This document shows positions 52,367 through 61,335 of a stretch of DNA of 64,000 bases, in pieces. The position numbers and the translations under genes are program-made. Every line of letters begins with the position of its first letter. Position 1 is the stretch's first letter. This DNA comes from DATAYA01 sp963754235 (GTDB lineage: Bacteria > Pseudomonadota > Alphaproteobacteria > Acetobacterales > Acetobacteraceae), in contig CAVWFK010000005.1 in NCBI GenBank assembly GCA_963754235.1, positions 310,001 through 374,000 of the forward strand, given 5' to 3'. The notes under the pieces were generated by a model, which saw only the letters and a list, made by a program, of their open reading frames with translations, searched no databases and was not told the DNA's origin.

Positions 52367-52660
52367 ATGTCCGAACGCCCGCGTTTCTTCGACGACCTTG
52401 CCGGCGTGGCGGGAGGCGCGTTCTCCGCCTTTGCCGGGCTGCGCGAGGAGATGGAGGCGCTGCTGCGCGCGCAACTCGACGAGATGGTGCGCCGGCTGTC
52501 GCTCGTGCGCCGCGAGGAGCTGGACGCGGTGCAGGAAATCGCCGCCCGCGCGCGCGCCGGGCAGGAGGCGGCCGAGGCGCGGATCACGGCGCTGGAAACG
52601 CGAATTGCCGTGCTGGAGAGCCGAGTCGCGGCCCCCAGCCCGCCGCCCTCCGGCAGCTGA
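52367..52660 (+). CDS. UbiK-like ubiquinone biosynthesis accessory factor (YqiC/BMFP)
   Basis: A 97-residue membrane fusogenic-like protein. N-terminal amphipathic helix (RFFDDLAGVAGGAFSAFAGL), then a coiled coil (REEMEALLRAQLDEMVRRLS, REELDAVQEIAARARAGQEA, ITALETRIAVLESRV). UbiK helps the aerobic Ubi complex in E. coli and forms trimers. Start with AGGAGG six bases upstream. Divergent from hldD. Confidence 0.88.
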   Translation: MSERPRFFDDLAGVAGGAFSAFAGLREEMEALLRAQLDEMVRRLSLVRREELDAVQEIAARARAGQEAAEARITALETRIAVLESRVAAPSPPPSGS

Positions 52661-52897
52661 TCTTGCTGCGCCGCCGCAGCGGCCGCATATCAGGGTCGGC
52701 CGGCGCGGCAGGCATAAGGCTTGCGACGCGCATTTGTCGGCCGCTAGGCTACCGCTCGCGGCGTGACGAGGCGCGCGCCTCCGGGTTGTCCGGGGGCAGG
52801 CCGGACGGGCAGGGGCCCGCGACGCCGGCAGCGCCTCGGCGCGGCGCAGGCCGGTCGGGGGCCGCGCCCGGCCTTCCTCCAACAGGGGAGACCACCG

Positions 52898-53401
52898 ATG
52901 TCCACCCTCTCCGCCGCCCACTCCGAACCCGCATCCAACCCGCTTGATCTGCTGGAACAGATCGCAGCCGCCAACGAATGGGCCTTCGACCGCCGCAACG
53001 AGTCCGAGATGGCCGCCGAGGCGCCCGGCAAATGGTGCGACTACGGCCTCTATTTCAGTTGGTCGCACGAGATCAGCGCCATGCACTTCACCTGCGCGTT
53101 CGATCTCAAAGTGCCGCCGCGCCGGCGTGCCGCGCTCTATGAGCTGCTGGCGCTGGCGAACGAGAAGCTGTGGATCGGGCATTTCGGCATGGACGGCGAG
53201 GACGGCACGCCGCTGTTCCGTCACGCGGTGCTGCTGCGCGGCGCCCCGGGCGCCTCGGCGGAGAGCCTCGAGGACATGGTCGATATCGCGATCACCGAGT
53301 GCGAGCGCTTCTATCCCGCCTTCCAGTTCGTGCTCTGGGGCGGCAAATCGCCGAAGGAGGCGCTGGAGGCGGCGATGCTGGAGTGCGTGGGCGAGGCATG
53401 A
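52898..53401 (+). CDS. YbjN domain-containing protein
   Basis: A 167-residue protein with a YbjN (sensory transduction regulator-like) domain: NPLDLLEQIAAANEWAFDRR, GKWCDYGLYFSWSHEISAMH and GHFGMDGEDGTPLFRHAVLL. YbjN proteins are linked to motility and stress control in enterics, but the biochemical role is unclear. GGGGAG precedes the ATG. It is coupled to proC by ATGA overlap. Confidence 0.88.
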   Translation: MSTLSAAHSEPASNPLDLLEQIAAANEWAFDRRNESEMAAEAPGKWCDYGLYFSWSHEISAMHFTCAFDLKVPPRRRAALYELLALANEKLWIGHFGMDGEDGTPLFRHAVLLRGAPGASAESLEDMVDIAITECERFYPAFQFVLWGGKSPKEALEAAMLECVGEA

Positions 53402-54198
53402 TCCCGCCGATCCTGCTGGTCGGCGGCGGCCGCATGGGGAGTGCGATGCTGGCCGGCTGGATCGAGCAAGGGCTGGCCCCGTCCGTCGTGGTCGATCCCG
53501 CGCCGGCCGCGTCCCGGCTTGCCGGGGCCGCGGTGCGGGTGGTGACGGCGCCCGAGGCGGTGCCGGCGGAATTCGCGCCGGCTGCCGTCGTGCTGGCGGT
53601 CAAGCCGCAGGAGGCGGGGCGGGTGCTGCCGGCGTACGCGCGCCACGCGCCCGCTGCCGTGTTCCTCTCGATCATGGCCGGCCGCACGCTCGGGGGGATG
53701 CGCGCGCTGCTCGGCGAGAGGGCCGCGGTGGTGCGGGCCATGCCCAACACTCCGGCCGCGGTGCGCCAGGGCGTGACCGTCGCCTGCGCGGGGCCGGGCG
53801 TCGCTGCGGGGCAGCGGAGCCTGTGCGACGGGCTGCTCGCCGCGATCGGTGCGGTCGCGTGGGTCGAGGACGAGGCGCTGCTCGATCCGGTGACCGCGGT
53901 TTCGGGCAGCGGGCCGGCCTATGTGTTCCTGTTGGCCGAGCTGCTGGAACGGGCGGCGATCGAGCAGGGATTGCCGGCCGACTTGGCGCGGCTGCTGGCG
54001 CGGCGGACGGTGTCGGGATCAGGCGCGCTGCTGGCGGCGAGCGAGGACGATGCGGCGGCGCTGCGCCGCGCCGTGACCAGCCCGAAGGGCACGACCGAGC
54101 GGGCGCTCTCGGTGTTGATGGCCGCGGATGCGTGGCCGCGCGCGATCTCGGCGGCGGTGGCGGCCGCCGCGGCTCGGTCACGCGAGCTTGCGGGCTGA
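53398..54198 (+). CDS. proC: Pyrroline-5-carboxylate reductase
   Basis: A 266-residue NADPH-dependent enzyme completing proline synthesis. N-terminal motif ILLVGGGRMGSAMLAGWIEQ; VVLAVKPQEAGRVLPAYA; SIMAGRTLGGMRALLG; VRAMPNTPAAVRQGVTVAC; and the signature VTAVSGSGPAYVFLLAELLE with TSPKGTTERALSVLM. Start overlaps the YbjN gene (ATGA). The 3' end overlaps the convergent membrane-protein gene by 21 bp. Confidence 0.96.
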   Translation: MIPPILLVGGGRMGSAMLAGWIEQGLAPSVVVDPAPAASRLAGAAVRVVTAPEAVPAEFAPAAVVLAVKPQEAGRVLPAYARHAPAAVFLSIMAGRTLGGMRALLGERAAVVRAMPNTPAAVRQGVTVACAGPGVAAGQRSLCDGLLAAIGAVAWVEDEALLDPVTAVSGSGPAYVFLLAELLERAAIEQGLPADLARLLARRTVSGSGALLAASEDDAAALRRAVTSPKGTTERALSVLMAADAWPRAISAAVAAAAARSRELAG

Positions 54199-54615
54199 GG
54201 TGCGGCCCATCAGCCCCGCCGCGAGCAGGCCGACGCCCACGCCCCAGGGCAGGTTGAGCACGAGCGAAATGATGACCCCGTTGCGGCTGAAGCCGTAACC
54301 GACCGGCGCGCCGTGCAGGGGTGCCACCACGAACCAGCCGACCAGGATGGCCGTCGCCCCAAGGCCGAGGCCGAGCAGCCAGGCCGGGCCTGCCGGCAGG
54401 CGCGGCAGGACGAGCCCGAAGGCCAGCCCCCAAATCCCGCCCCAGAACGCAAGGTCCGCCACCAGCGGCACGTGCAGCGGCCCGACGGCGCGCATCGGAT
54501 AGGCCGGCCCCATCATGCCCGCCAGATGCAGCAGCGCCCACAGGCCCTGATGGACGATGAGGACGCTGAGCACCCCGGCCAGGAAGCCGAGACACGCACG
54601 CGGCACTGCCGACAT
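54178..54615 (-). CDS. Membrane protein of unknown function
   Basis: A 145-residue protein with four predicted membrane helices: ACLGFLAGVLSVLIVHQGLW, ADLAFWGGIWGLAFGLVLPR, WLLGLGLGATAILVGWFVV and VIISLVLNLPWGVGVGLLAA. The first helix ends HQGLW, and a conserved-looking FSRNG is in the last loop. No family assigned. It is downstream of eutC on the same strand, 12 bp away, so possibly in the eut operon. Confidence 0.75.
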   Translation of the reverse strand: MSAVPRACLGFLAGVLSVLIVHQGLWALLHLAGMMGPAYPMRAVGPLHVPLVADLAFWGGIWGLAFGLVLPRLPAGPAWLLGLGLGATAILVGWFVVAPLHGAPVGYGFSRNGVIISLVLNLPWGVGVGLLAAGLMGRTSARKLA

Positions 54616-54627
54616 CCGATCGCCCTT

Positions 54628-55374
54628 TCAACCCGTTGGCAGTGCGGCGGAAGCGGGCTGCTCGTCCTTCAGGCCCACCCCCGAGAGGCGCCGCTGCCGG
54701 ATTTGGCCGAGCAGCCAGAGCAGCTTGGCCGCCGCGGCTGCGATCGGGATCCCCTCGGTGCGGATATTGGAGATGCAGTTGCGCTCGGCGTCGGTGCGTC
54801 CGCGCCGTGGCGTCCAGGTGAGATAGGCGCCGAGGCTCTCCGGTGCCGAAAGGCCGGGCCGTTCGCCGATCAGCACCGCCGCCGCATCCGCGCCCAGAGC
54901 CTCGCCCACCTCGTCGCCGAGCGCCACGCGCGCCTGGGTTGCGACTATCACGACGGCCGGCTCGCGCAGTGCGGGCAGCACCGCGGCAAGCAGCGGCACC
55001 GCGTGGCTCTGTACGGCGGCCGGCGACAGCCCGTCGCACAGGACGAACGCGGTGGCACCGGGCACGGGGGCGGCGGCGAGCGCGGCCCGGTCCGCCTCGT
55101 CCAGCCTGCGGCCGAGATCGGGCCGTCGCAGATAGGTCGGCCGGTCCGGACAGGCGCTGCGCACCGCCCGCGCATCGATCCCCGCCCCGGCCAGGGCCGC
55201 CATCAGCGCCGGTGCGTCGAGCGGCGTGTGCACCGCATCGCGCGCCGCGGCGTGCGCCGCCTGGAAGGCGAGATGCGCCGCGGTCGGCAAGCCGTTGCCC
55301 ACCCGCCCGAGCGCCACCCGCGCCGGGGTGAAGCGGCGCAGGTCGAGCCAGCGAGCGGGTGGGCCGGCGTTCAC
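54628..55374 (-). CDS. eutC: Ethanolamine ammonia-lyase small subunit
   Basis: A 248-residue subunit of the adenosylcobalamin-dependent lyase converting ethanolamine to acetaldehyde and ammonia. Landmarks: TPARVALGRVGNGLPTAAHL, PTYLRRPDLGRRLDEADRAA, VLCDGLSPAAVQSHAVPLLA, ATQARVALGDEVGEALGADA, VLIGERPGLSAPESLGAYLT-W and TDAERNCISNIRTEGI. The GTG start at 55374 overlaps the eutB stop as GTGA; the longer frame was rejected. Confidence 0.94.
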   Translation of the reverse strand: MNAGPPARWLDLRRFTPARVALGRVGNGLPTAAHLAFQAAHAAARDAVHTPLDAPALMAALAGAGIDARAVRSACPDRPTYLRRPDLGRRLDEADRAALAAAPVPGATAFVLCDGLSPAAVQSHAVPLLAAVLPALREPAVVIVATQARVALGDEVGEALGADAAAVLIGERPGLSAPESLGAYLTWTPRRGRTDAERNCISNIRTEGIPIAAAAAKLLWLLGQIRQRRLSGVGLKDEQPASAALPTG

Positions 55375-56751
55375 GATTCTAGCCCGATCAGGCTCGGCGA
55401 CAGCGCCGCCGGGATCGCGGCGGGGCCGCCCGGCACGTCGATCCCGATCCCGGCCAGCCACGTCTCGAACTCCGGCGCCGGACGCAGGCCGAGCGCGCCG
55501 CGCAGATAGAGCGCGTCGTGAAAGCTGGTGCTCTGATACGAGAGCATCACGTCATCCGCCCCCGGCACGCCCATCACGTAGGTGACGCCGGCGACGCCGA
55601 GCAGGGTCAATAGTGCATCCATGTCGTCCTGGTCGGCCTCGGCGTGGTTAGTATAACAAACATCGACCCCCATGGGCAGGCCGAGCAGCTTGCCGCAGAA
55701 ATGGTCCTCGAGCCCGGCGCGGGTGATCTGCTTGCCGTCGACGAGGTATTCGGGGCCGATGAAGCCCACCACCGTGTTGACCAGCAGCGGCCGGAAGGCG
55801 CGCGCGACCGCGTAGGCGCGCGCTTCCACGGTCTGCTGATCGACGCCGTGATGCGCCTCGGCGGAGAGGGCGCTGCCCTGGCCGGTCTCGAAATACATCA
55901 CATCCTGCCCGACCGTTCCGCGACCGAGCGAGAGCGCCGCCTCCTGCGCCTCCGCCAGCAGTGCCAACGAGACGCCGAAGGCGCGGTTGGCCGCCTCCGT
56001 GCCGGCGAGCGACTGGAACACCAGATCGACCGGCGCACCGCTCTCGATGGCGCGGATCGTGCTGGTGACGTGGGCGAGCACGCAGGTCTGGGTCGGGATC
56101 GCGTAGCGTGCGCGCACCTCGTCGAGCATGGTGAGCAGCGCGCAGAGTGCTGCCAGGCTGTCGGTCGCGGGATTGACCCCGATCACCGCATCGCCGGCGC
56201 CGAGCAGCAGTCCGTCGAGGGTTGCGGCGGCGATGCCGCGCGGGTCGTCGGCCGGGTGGTTGGGTTGCAGCCGCACCGAGAGCCGGCCCGGCAGCCCGAT
56301 CGTGTTGCGGAAGCGGGTGACGACCCGGCATTTTCGTGCGACCGCGATCAGATCCTGCAGGCGCATGATCTTGCACACTGCGGCGGCCATCTCCGGCGTG
56401 ATGCCGGGCCGCAGCGCGGTCAGCGTCGTCTCGTCCGATGCGTCCGACAGCAGCCAGTCGCGGAACCCGCCAACGGTTAGCCCTGCTATCGGCGCGAAGG
56501 CCGCCGCGATCGTGGCGATCGCAGATCAGCCGCGTGACCTCGTCGCTCTCGTACGGGATTACCGGATTGTCGAGGATCGCGCGGAGCGGCAGGTCGGCAA
56601 GGGCGAGCTGGGCCGCGACCCGCTCGGTCGCCGAGGCGGCGGCGATGCCGGCGAGCGCGTCGCCCGAGCGGTATGGGGTCGCGCGCGCGAGCAGCGTGCG
56701 CAGATCGGGGAAGACGTGTCGGGTGGCGCCGAGCGTGTGGGCGTAGGGCAG
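55371..56751 (-). CDS. eutB: Ethanolamine ammonia-lyase large subunit, frameshifted in this sequence
   Basis: Catalytic subunit (~459 residues). The first ~90 residues (LPYAHTLGATRHVFPDLRTL, ATPYRSGDALAGIAAASATE, PVIPYESDEVTRLICDRHD) read in one frame to about 56525. The rest (IAAAFAPIAGLTVGGFRDWL, AAAVCKIMRLQDLIAVARKC, DAVIGVNPATDSLAALCALL, ESGAPVDLVFQSLAGTEAAN, CYTNHAEADQDDMDALLTLL) follows in another frame. One extra base near 56525 explains it. No ATG/GTG lies at the expected start; a CTG at 56751 has GGAGG seven bases upstream and matches the usual N-terminus, so CTG initiation is likely. No eutA or microcompartment genes are visible, as in compartment-free ethanolamine users. Confidence 0.88.
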
Positions 56752-56822
56752 GGCGGGCCTCCGGGTCCGGGCTGGCCACGGAGCCTAGCAGGGTTGGGGC
56801 GCCGGGCGGGAGGCGTGGCGGG

Positions 56823-57589
56823 CTATGGCGGCCCGGCTCCCGAGACGGCGCCGCGCGGTGCGAGGAGATCGACCAGGTGGTGGGAGGATGGGGCGCCGGG
56901 TGGAGCGGCGCCGAAGCGCGCGCCTTGGGGCCTGGTCGCGGCCGGTGCGGTCGCTTCGCCCTCGTCCGGGCCGCCCTCGTCCGGGCCGCCCTCGTCAAGC
57001 CCGGCCGTGTCGTCGCGTTGCCTCCGATCCGCGCGGAAAAGGGCGGCGATGCGGTCGGGGGCGATCCCGAGATCGCGGCAGATGCGGGCGACGGCTTCGG
57101 CGAGCGGGAGCGGGGCGGGGTCCTCCGCGTCGGCGTCGAGCCTTGCTTCGAGATCGCACAGCAGTTGCTGGGCGTCGCGAGGCTGCCGGATTCGAGCGCG
57201 GGCCGGATGCGGCGCCTGATCTGCTGCTTGCGCCGGGCGGTGGCATCCCGCGCGGCTTCGGCGGCCTGGCGGGCCTGCTCGGCCTGGCGCCGTTCCTGCT
57301 GCGTCTCGCGGTCTTCGGCGAGCCGGGCTTCCAGGGCCACGATCTGGCGGACGGCGCGGGCGACGCGGGCGAATTGCAGCGCCGGCGGTTCGGTGGGGGC
57401 GTCCGATGGCGGCCCGGCCGGCGCCTCGGCCGCCTCGCTCATCGCCTGCCGGTGCAGCGCCCGGGCGAGGTCCATGCCGAGCTCGCCGAGTTCGGCGAGC
57501 ATCCGCAGGTGGCGCTCGGTGCGCTGCTGCGCCGGGTCGGCGGGTGCAGGCATGGGCTGGGGGACGGGTTGGGCGAAATCCACGAACAA
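56823..57589 (-). CDS. Conserved coiled-coil protein of unknown function, frameshifted
   Basis: One frame starts MFVDFAQPVPQPMPAPADPA and runs into a long coiled-coil (QQRTERHLRMLAELGELGMD, REQ-like LAEDRETQQERRQAEQARQA, RKQQIRRRIRPAL). From about 57180 the sequence continues in another frame (RDAQQLLCDLEARLDADAED, RICRDLGIAPDRIAALFRAD, QRDDTAGLDEGGPDEGGPDE). A single missing base links them. Its last part has three GGPDEG-type repeats. Similar proteins with a terminase-small-subunit-like tail (ICRDLG) exist in alphaproteobacteria; function unknown. Not a mobile gene on present evidence. Confidence 0.6.
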
Positions 57590-57659
57590 AACATGAACGC
57601 ACTGCGGCGAAAAGTCAAGGAGAAAGTGCAGCGCCGGCAGGGCGATCGCTTGAATGATG

Positions 57660-57725
57660 GAACGAGGCCAACTTCTCCTCTTCGCCCGCGCTTGCGGGGG
57701 GAGGTTGGGTGAGGTGGGCGGTAAA
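57660..57725. repeat. Degenerate REP-like hairpin with TTGGGTGAGGTGGG flank
   Basis: CTTCTCCTCTTCGCCCGCGC and GCGGGGGGAGGTTGGGTGAG mirror the 1269-1394 hairpins; the flank AGGTTGGGTGAGGTGGGCGG is nearly identical to that at 1295-1311. It lies between the coiled-coil gene and the zinc-finger gene. Confidence 0.6.
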
Positions 57726-57730
57726 GCACG

Positions 57731-57994
57731 CTATTTGAGCTGGCTGTCTTTGCTGCCTCTGCGATTGAACCCGATGTTTGCCGGACGGCGATCACGAGCC
57801 GACTGACACGCAATGCAGGTTCGGACTCCGGGTAGCGCACGGCGGCGCGCTTCCGGGATTTCGTCACCGCATTCCACGCAGCGTGGCTCTCCCTCACCCG
57901 TCGGCATGCGCGCCCGCGCTCTCATCACCTCGTCCGTGACGGTATCGTCGATCTGATCCTGCACCGCCCCGTCCGGAGCCCACCCGCTCGCCAT
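57731..57994 (-). CDS. DksA/TraR-family C4 zinc-finger protein
   Basis: An 87-residue TraR-like regulator of RNA polymerase. The C4 zinc finger is EPRCVECGDEIPEARRRALP and GVRTCIACQSARDR (CxxC-x-CxxC). Shorter than chromosomal DksA and resembling phage/plasmid TraR and the YbiI-type proteins. N-terminal TVTDEVMRARARMPTGE is helical. The context, next to repeats and an IS-bearing tract, suits a mobile origin. Confidence 0.88.
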   Translation of the reverse strand: MASGWAPDGAVQDQIDDTVTDEVMRARARMPTGEGEPRCVECGDEIPEARRRALPGVRTCIACQSARDRRPANIGFNRRGSKDSQLK

Positions 57995-58321
57995 TGTCGG
58001 TATCCGATTTCCCTATGTCGGAAGGACTCCAGATGGTGATAGCGACGTCCGCTTCAAATCCTGTTCGCACGGAGCAGGAGGGACTAGCGAGCTTCGAGGG
58101 CTGCGGCTGGCCGAGAGCGGAATGGCCGCTTTCGATCGTGTAACACGAAAAGCAGACCCTCGGTCATGGCGATTCCCGGCGGCAGTATCCGACCCAAGCT
58201 GCCCTCGCGCAGACACGCCACCCCGGCTGTTACTGAGGCAGGCGCACTCAGATATCCGCACGGCGGCCAAGGTGGTGCGCGCTGCTTGTGCAGCGCACAC
58301 CACCGCGGCCTCACAACGAAT
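57995..58321. other. Intergenic stretch with one strong hairpin
   Basis: About 330 bp without a supported gene. Open frames (e.g. at 58084-58314 minus) show no family likeness. It contains the inverted repeat listed at 58272-58303. Confidence 0.45.
58272..58303 (-). terminator. Hairpin downstream of the SMP-30-like gene
   Basis: Inverted repeat GTGGTGCGCGCTGC - TTGT - GCAGCGCACACCAC (14-bp arms, one mismatch). It lies 19 bp beyond the stop of the minus-strand SMP-30-like gene, where a terminator would sit. No T-run follows, so factor-independent termination is not certain. Confidence 0.4.
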
Positions 58322-59432
58322 TCAGAGTTGAGCCGGCAACCGCACTCCGCCGGGTCCGATCAGCCCGGGGTAGGGCGCCTTGAATTTGTAGATGGTTCCG
58401 CTGACGGCACCTTCCATGTAGATATACTGGTTATTCTCGCCGCCAAAGGCGAAGTTGGTGGCCGACGGGTCGCCATTCGGCAGCGGTACGTAACCGATGA
58501 TAAAGCCACGCGGATCGTATTCGATGAGTCCGCCGATGCCGCATGCCGCCCAGAGATTTCCATGCACATCGTAGTGGATGCCGTCAGGTCCACCGTTACC
58601 TGGATTGTAGCTTCCGACAGTCGCAAAGAAGAATGTCGTGTGCGATGGATCATCGGCACAATGGGCGCAGGCCGGATTTGGTCCTCTCAGGAATGAATAA
58701 TAGAGCATCCGGTTCGCGGCGTAGTCAGCGACGGCCAGCGTGCCGTCATCGGGGGAAACGGCGATGCCATTAGGAAAACTACCACTCGAGATGATGCGCC
58801 GAAGGATCCCGTCCTTGGAATACTGATAGACGGCACCGGTCCGATCCGCCGCATCCGGCCCGGGTCCTGTGCCCCACGGATCGGTGAAATACAGGTTACC
58901 CTCGGCGTCGAAGTCGAGATCGTTCGGACCCTTGAAGAGTTCGTTGTGGAACGTCGAGACGAGCGGGCTTACTTTCTTCGTCTGCGGATCATAGACGAGG
59001 ATGCCGAGGTGGCGGGTTGTGACGTAAAGCTTGCCGTCATGCCAACGCGTGCCCTGCGGCTCGCATGCGGGACCGAGATCCCCCTTCGGATCGCAGTTGA
59101 ACACGGGGACGAGCTTCGCGTCGGGCGTCAGGTTAGGACACCCATCCGCTGCCGATTGCGACGAACCAGAAGTTGCCGTCGTTATCGAAGGCACCGCCTT
59201 CAAGAAACTTGCCCTGCGGCTGTCCGTGGACGTCCGCGAACAAAGAGACCGGACCGATACCCGGCGGCGGCGGCGGAAGACCCCACGGCTGCACGTGCTC
59301 AGGTGATGGAGGGCCGGCGAGCGGGGGCGGAGGGACAGACTGGGCTTGCGCCGACGCAGAGTGAGCCGTCGCCAACAAGCCACAGAATGCAAACGAAAGC
59401 GCACAGGCGGCGCTTGTCAACGTAGGCATCAT
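58322..59432 (-). CDS. SMP-30/gluconolactonase-like secreted protein, frameshifted
   Basis: Exported beta-propeller (~369 residues). Signal peptide MPTLTSAACALSFAFCGLLA, then a proline-rich stretch, and the first blade (GKFLEGGAFDNDGNFWFVAI) in one frame. The rest follows in another frame after about 59140: LTPDAKLVPVFNCDPKGDLG, EPQGTRWHDGKLYVTTRHLG, GPNDLDFDAEGNLYFTDPWG, SSGSFPNGIAVSPDDGTLAV, GGPDGIHYDVHGNLWAACGI. Metal-binding Asp/Asn/Glu residues of SMP-30 appear in GPNDLDFD, SFPNGIA and GGPDGIHYD. One extra A near 59140 creates a TAA. Lactonase activity is likely; substrate unknown. Confidence 0.82.
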
Positions 59433-60024
59433 GACGATTTCCCCCCGATGCGTTTGCGCCGTGCTTCACGAATTTGCGCAGCGCTTCAGGCATCAGCGCG
59501 GCATTAGAAATCGGAGGGAGGTAGCTGTCAATTGGCGGGACCGGGGACAAGCTCTTGGACCGCACGCCACCACACGGGACATGGCATGGTGTGGCAAACT
59601 CTTGCGCTTGCGGTCAAAAGTGGGCGGAACGCGAGTGTTGCTGCATGGCGGTTACGTCCGTGACTTATGGAGAACGCCGGCCTTGGTAGCGTTGCAGGTC
59701 GCGATTTGGTCGAAAGCAGAACGGCAACTTTCAACCGCGCATAGGCGGAAGCTGATATCGGGGCTGGAGCGGTCTGGGCGCCACCTCCGACCCCCAGCGA
59801 ACATTCGCACCAGATTTCTGCCCACGCAAACTCTCGATTTGCTCATCTAGGCGAGCGGTCCGAGATTCTTGATTTCTGCGCTGTCGCCCGGAAGCAGCAA
59901 TCTCGGCAAAGCTCTGCTACCAAGAATCAATGTCGCTCCGCAGCCGGGAACATATAGGACTCGCAACAACGACTTCCGCGGTGCTATGTGCTATAGCCTG
60001 CAGGCACAGATGGGAGTCGCTATC
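59433..60024. other. Intergenic stretch without supported genes
   Basis: About 590 bp between divergent genes. Base composition is more moderate in GC than neighbours. Frames here have no family resemblance. No RNA gene, repeat or terminator recognised. May be decayed sequence plus two promoters. Confidence 0.45.
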
Positions 60025-60429
60025 ATGAAGGGACCTCGGATAGGTTTCGCCACTGCTATGCTGGCCGGCATAGTAGCCGGCGCTTTCGTCGTGCAAGTGC
60101 TGCACGCCGAGACAAAGCCACCCGTTTACTTCGTTGGCGAGATCGACGTAACGAACCCCGAGGGATACGCGAAGGAGTACCTTCCGAAAGCCCGCGAGAT
60201 CATCAAAGCACATGGCGGCCAGTTGGTTGCGGCCGGCGGTGCTGGTGGAGCAGGAAATCAAGTTATACCCGTCGATGGGGAGCCGCCAAAGCGCGTCGTC
60301 ATCTATCGGTATCCGAGCGTGGATTGCGTTTATGCATGGCGGCACGATCCGGCTTACGAGGCGGTACGAAAAATTGGCGAGAAATATGCGAAATACCGCA
60401 CCTTCGCCGTCGAGGGCATATCAAAGTAG
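60025..60429 (+). CDS. DUF1330 protein with N-terminal signal/anchor
   Basis: A 134-residue protein: N-terminal hydrophobic segment (FATAMLAGIVAGAFVVQVLH) and a dimeric alpha/beta-barrel DUF1330 domain (PVYFVGEIDVTNPEGYAKEY, LPKAREIIKAHGGQLVAAGG, PPKRVVIYRYPSVDCVYAWR). Start ATG at 60025 has GGGAG upstream; an upstream in-frame extension was rejected. DUF1330 proteins are ferredoxin-like folds of unknown function, often secreted in soil bacteria. Next to it is a cupin gene. Confidence 0.9.
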   Translation: MKGPRIGFATAMLAGIVAGAFVVQVLHAETKPPVYFVGEIDVTNPEGYAKEYLPKAREIIKAHGGQLVAAGGAGGAGNQVIPVDGEPPKRVVIYRYPSVDCVYAWRHDPAYEAVRKIGEKYAKYRTFAVEGISK

Positions 60430-60630
60430 GTGCGCGACCAAGCGTCCGCGGTCATGGTACAAATTCTGCGATAAGCGCGCGCAGGGCTCCATGTAATCGG
60501 GCATTCTGCGCAACGCGTGCGGAAGGAAGGTGCCACCCCTGACGGTCAACAGGTCGCCGATGGATCGCGCCAGCCGGTCAGGTGTAGGCTCCAATGCTCT
60601 ACCTTCCAGGAAGAAAGAGGACCAGGCAAA

Positions 60631-61185
60631 ATGATGCGTCCCCCGCTGGCTTTGCGATGCTCACTTCTCGTCTGGGTAACCGCGATAGTGGGGTTGCTGC
60701 TCTCGACGGCGGCCCAGGCGCAGAAATTCGACATCACACCGGTGGCCGAAAAGAAGGTCTCGCAGCTGCCGCCCGGCCCGTTGTTCTGGCGCATCGACAC
60801 CTTCCCAACTCTCGCCAAGGCACAAGCCGTTGCAAGCCCGACGGCACTCGCCGCTGAAGTCGCCGGCAAAGCTTGGCTCTTCACGCTCGGGCCGCCCGGC
60901 GGATCGTCGCCCGGCGGTAGCAAGGTGGCGGAGATCGGGCCTGTGCCCTCGTTCACCGCCCCTGAATACCTCTTGCGCATTAACCGGGCCGGTGGCCCGC
61001 CCGGCGCCAAAACACCGGTGCACATGCATCCGGGGCTGGAAACCTTTTACGTGCTGAGGGGCGAACTCACCCAAAAGATCCCCGACGGCGTAAACCGTGT
61101 CTCGGCTGGTCATTCCATGCCCGGACATTCGCCTAACACGCCGATGCAGGTGTCCAGCAGCGATACTAGCGACCTAAGAGGCTGA
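60631..61185 (+). pseudogene. Cupin-domain secreted protein, 5' part, broken by IS insertion
   Basis: Signal peptide LALRCSLLVWVTAIVGLLLS, then a cupin barrel (APEYLLRINRAGGPPGAKTP, VHMHPGLETFYVLRGELTQK). Metal ligands HMHPGLETF fit. Homology ends at PMQVSSSDTSDL; then the frame enters insertion-sequence DNA and stops at 61185. The missing C-terminus is found at 62756-62821. The gene is therefore disrupted, the insertion lying near 61172. Before insertion the protein would be ~200 residues. Confidence 0.75.
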
Positions 61186-61335
61186 CCCGGAATGGTCCCG
61201 GAATAGTTTAGCGAGTCATTTCAAGGAAATGGGCGATGGGTGGGTCACCTTGCGGTCTGCAGGAATTGTACGGGGTTGCGTGATTTCAGCGGCTTGGGTT
61301 CTCTCGTGGTTGCGACGACACGAAAGAGGGACCCG

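Noticed and set aside
52944..54257. 437-residue plus-strand frame across proC
   Set aside because: Gly/Arg-rich shadow of proC and the YbjN gene; no family signal.
61240..61335. N-terminal extension of the IS5 transposase
   Set aside because: Family sequence starts at AWTEITRAKY, just after the ATG at 61336 with a good AGAGGG site; the extension has no match.
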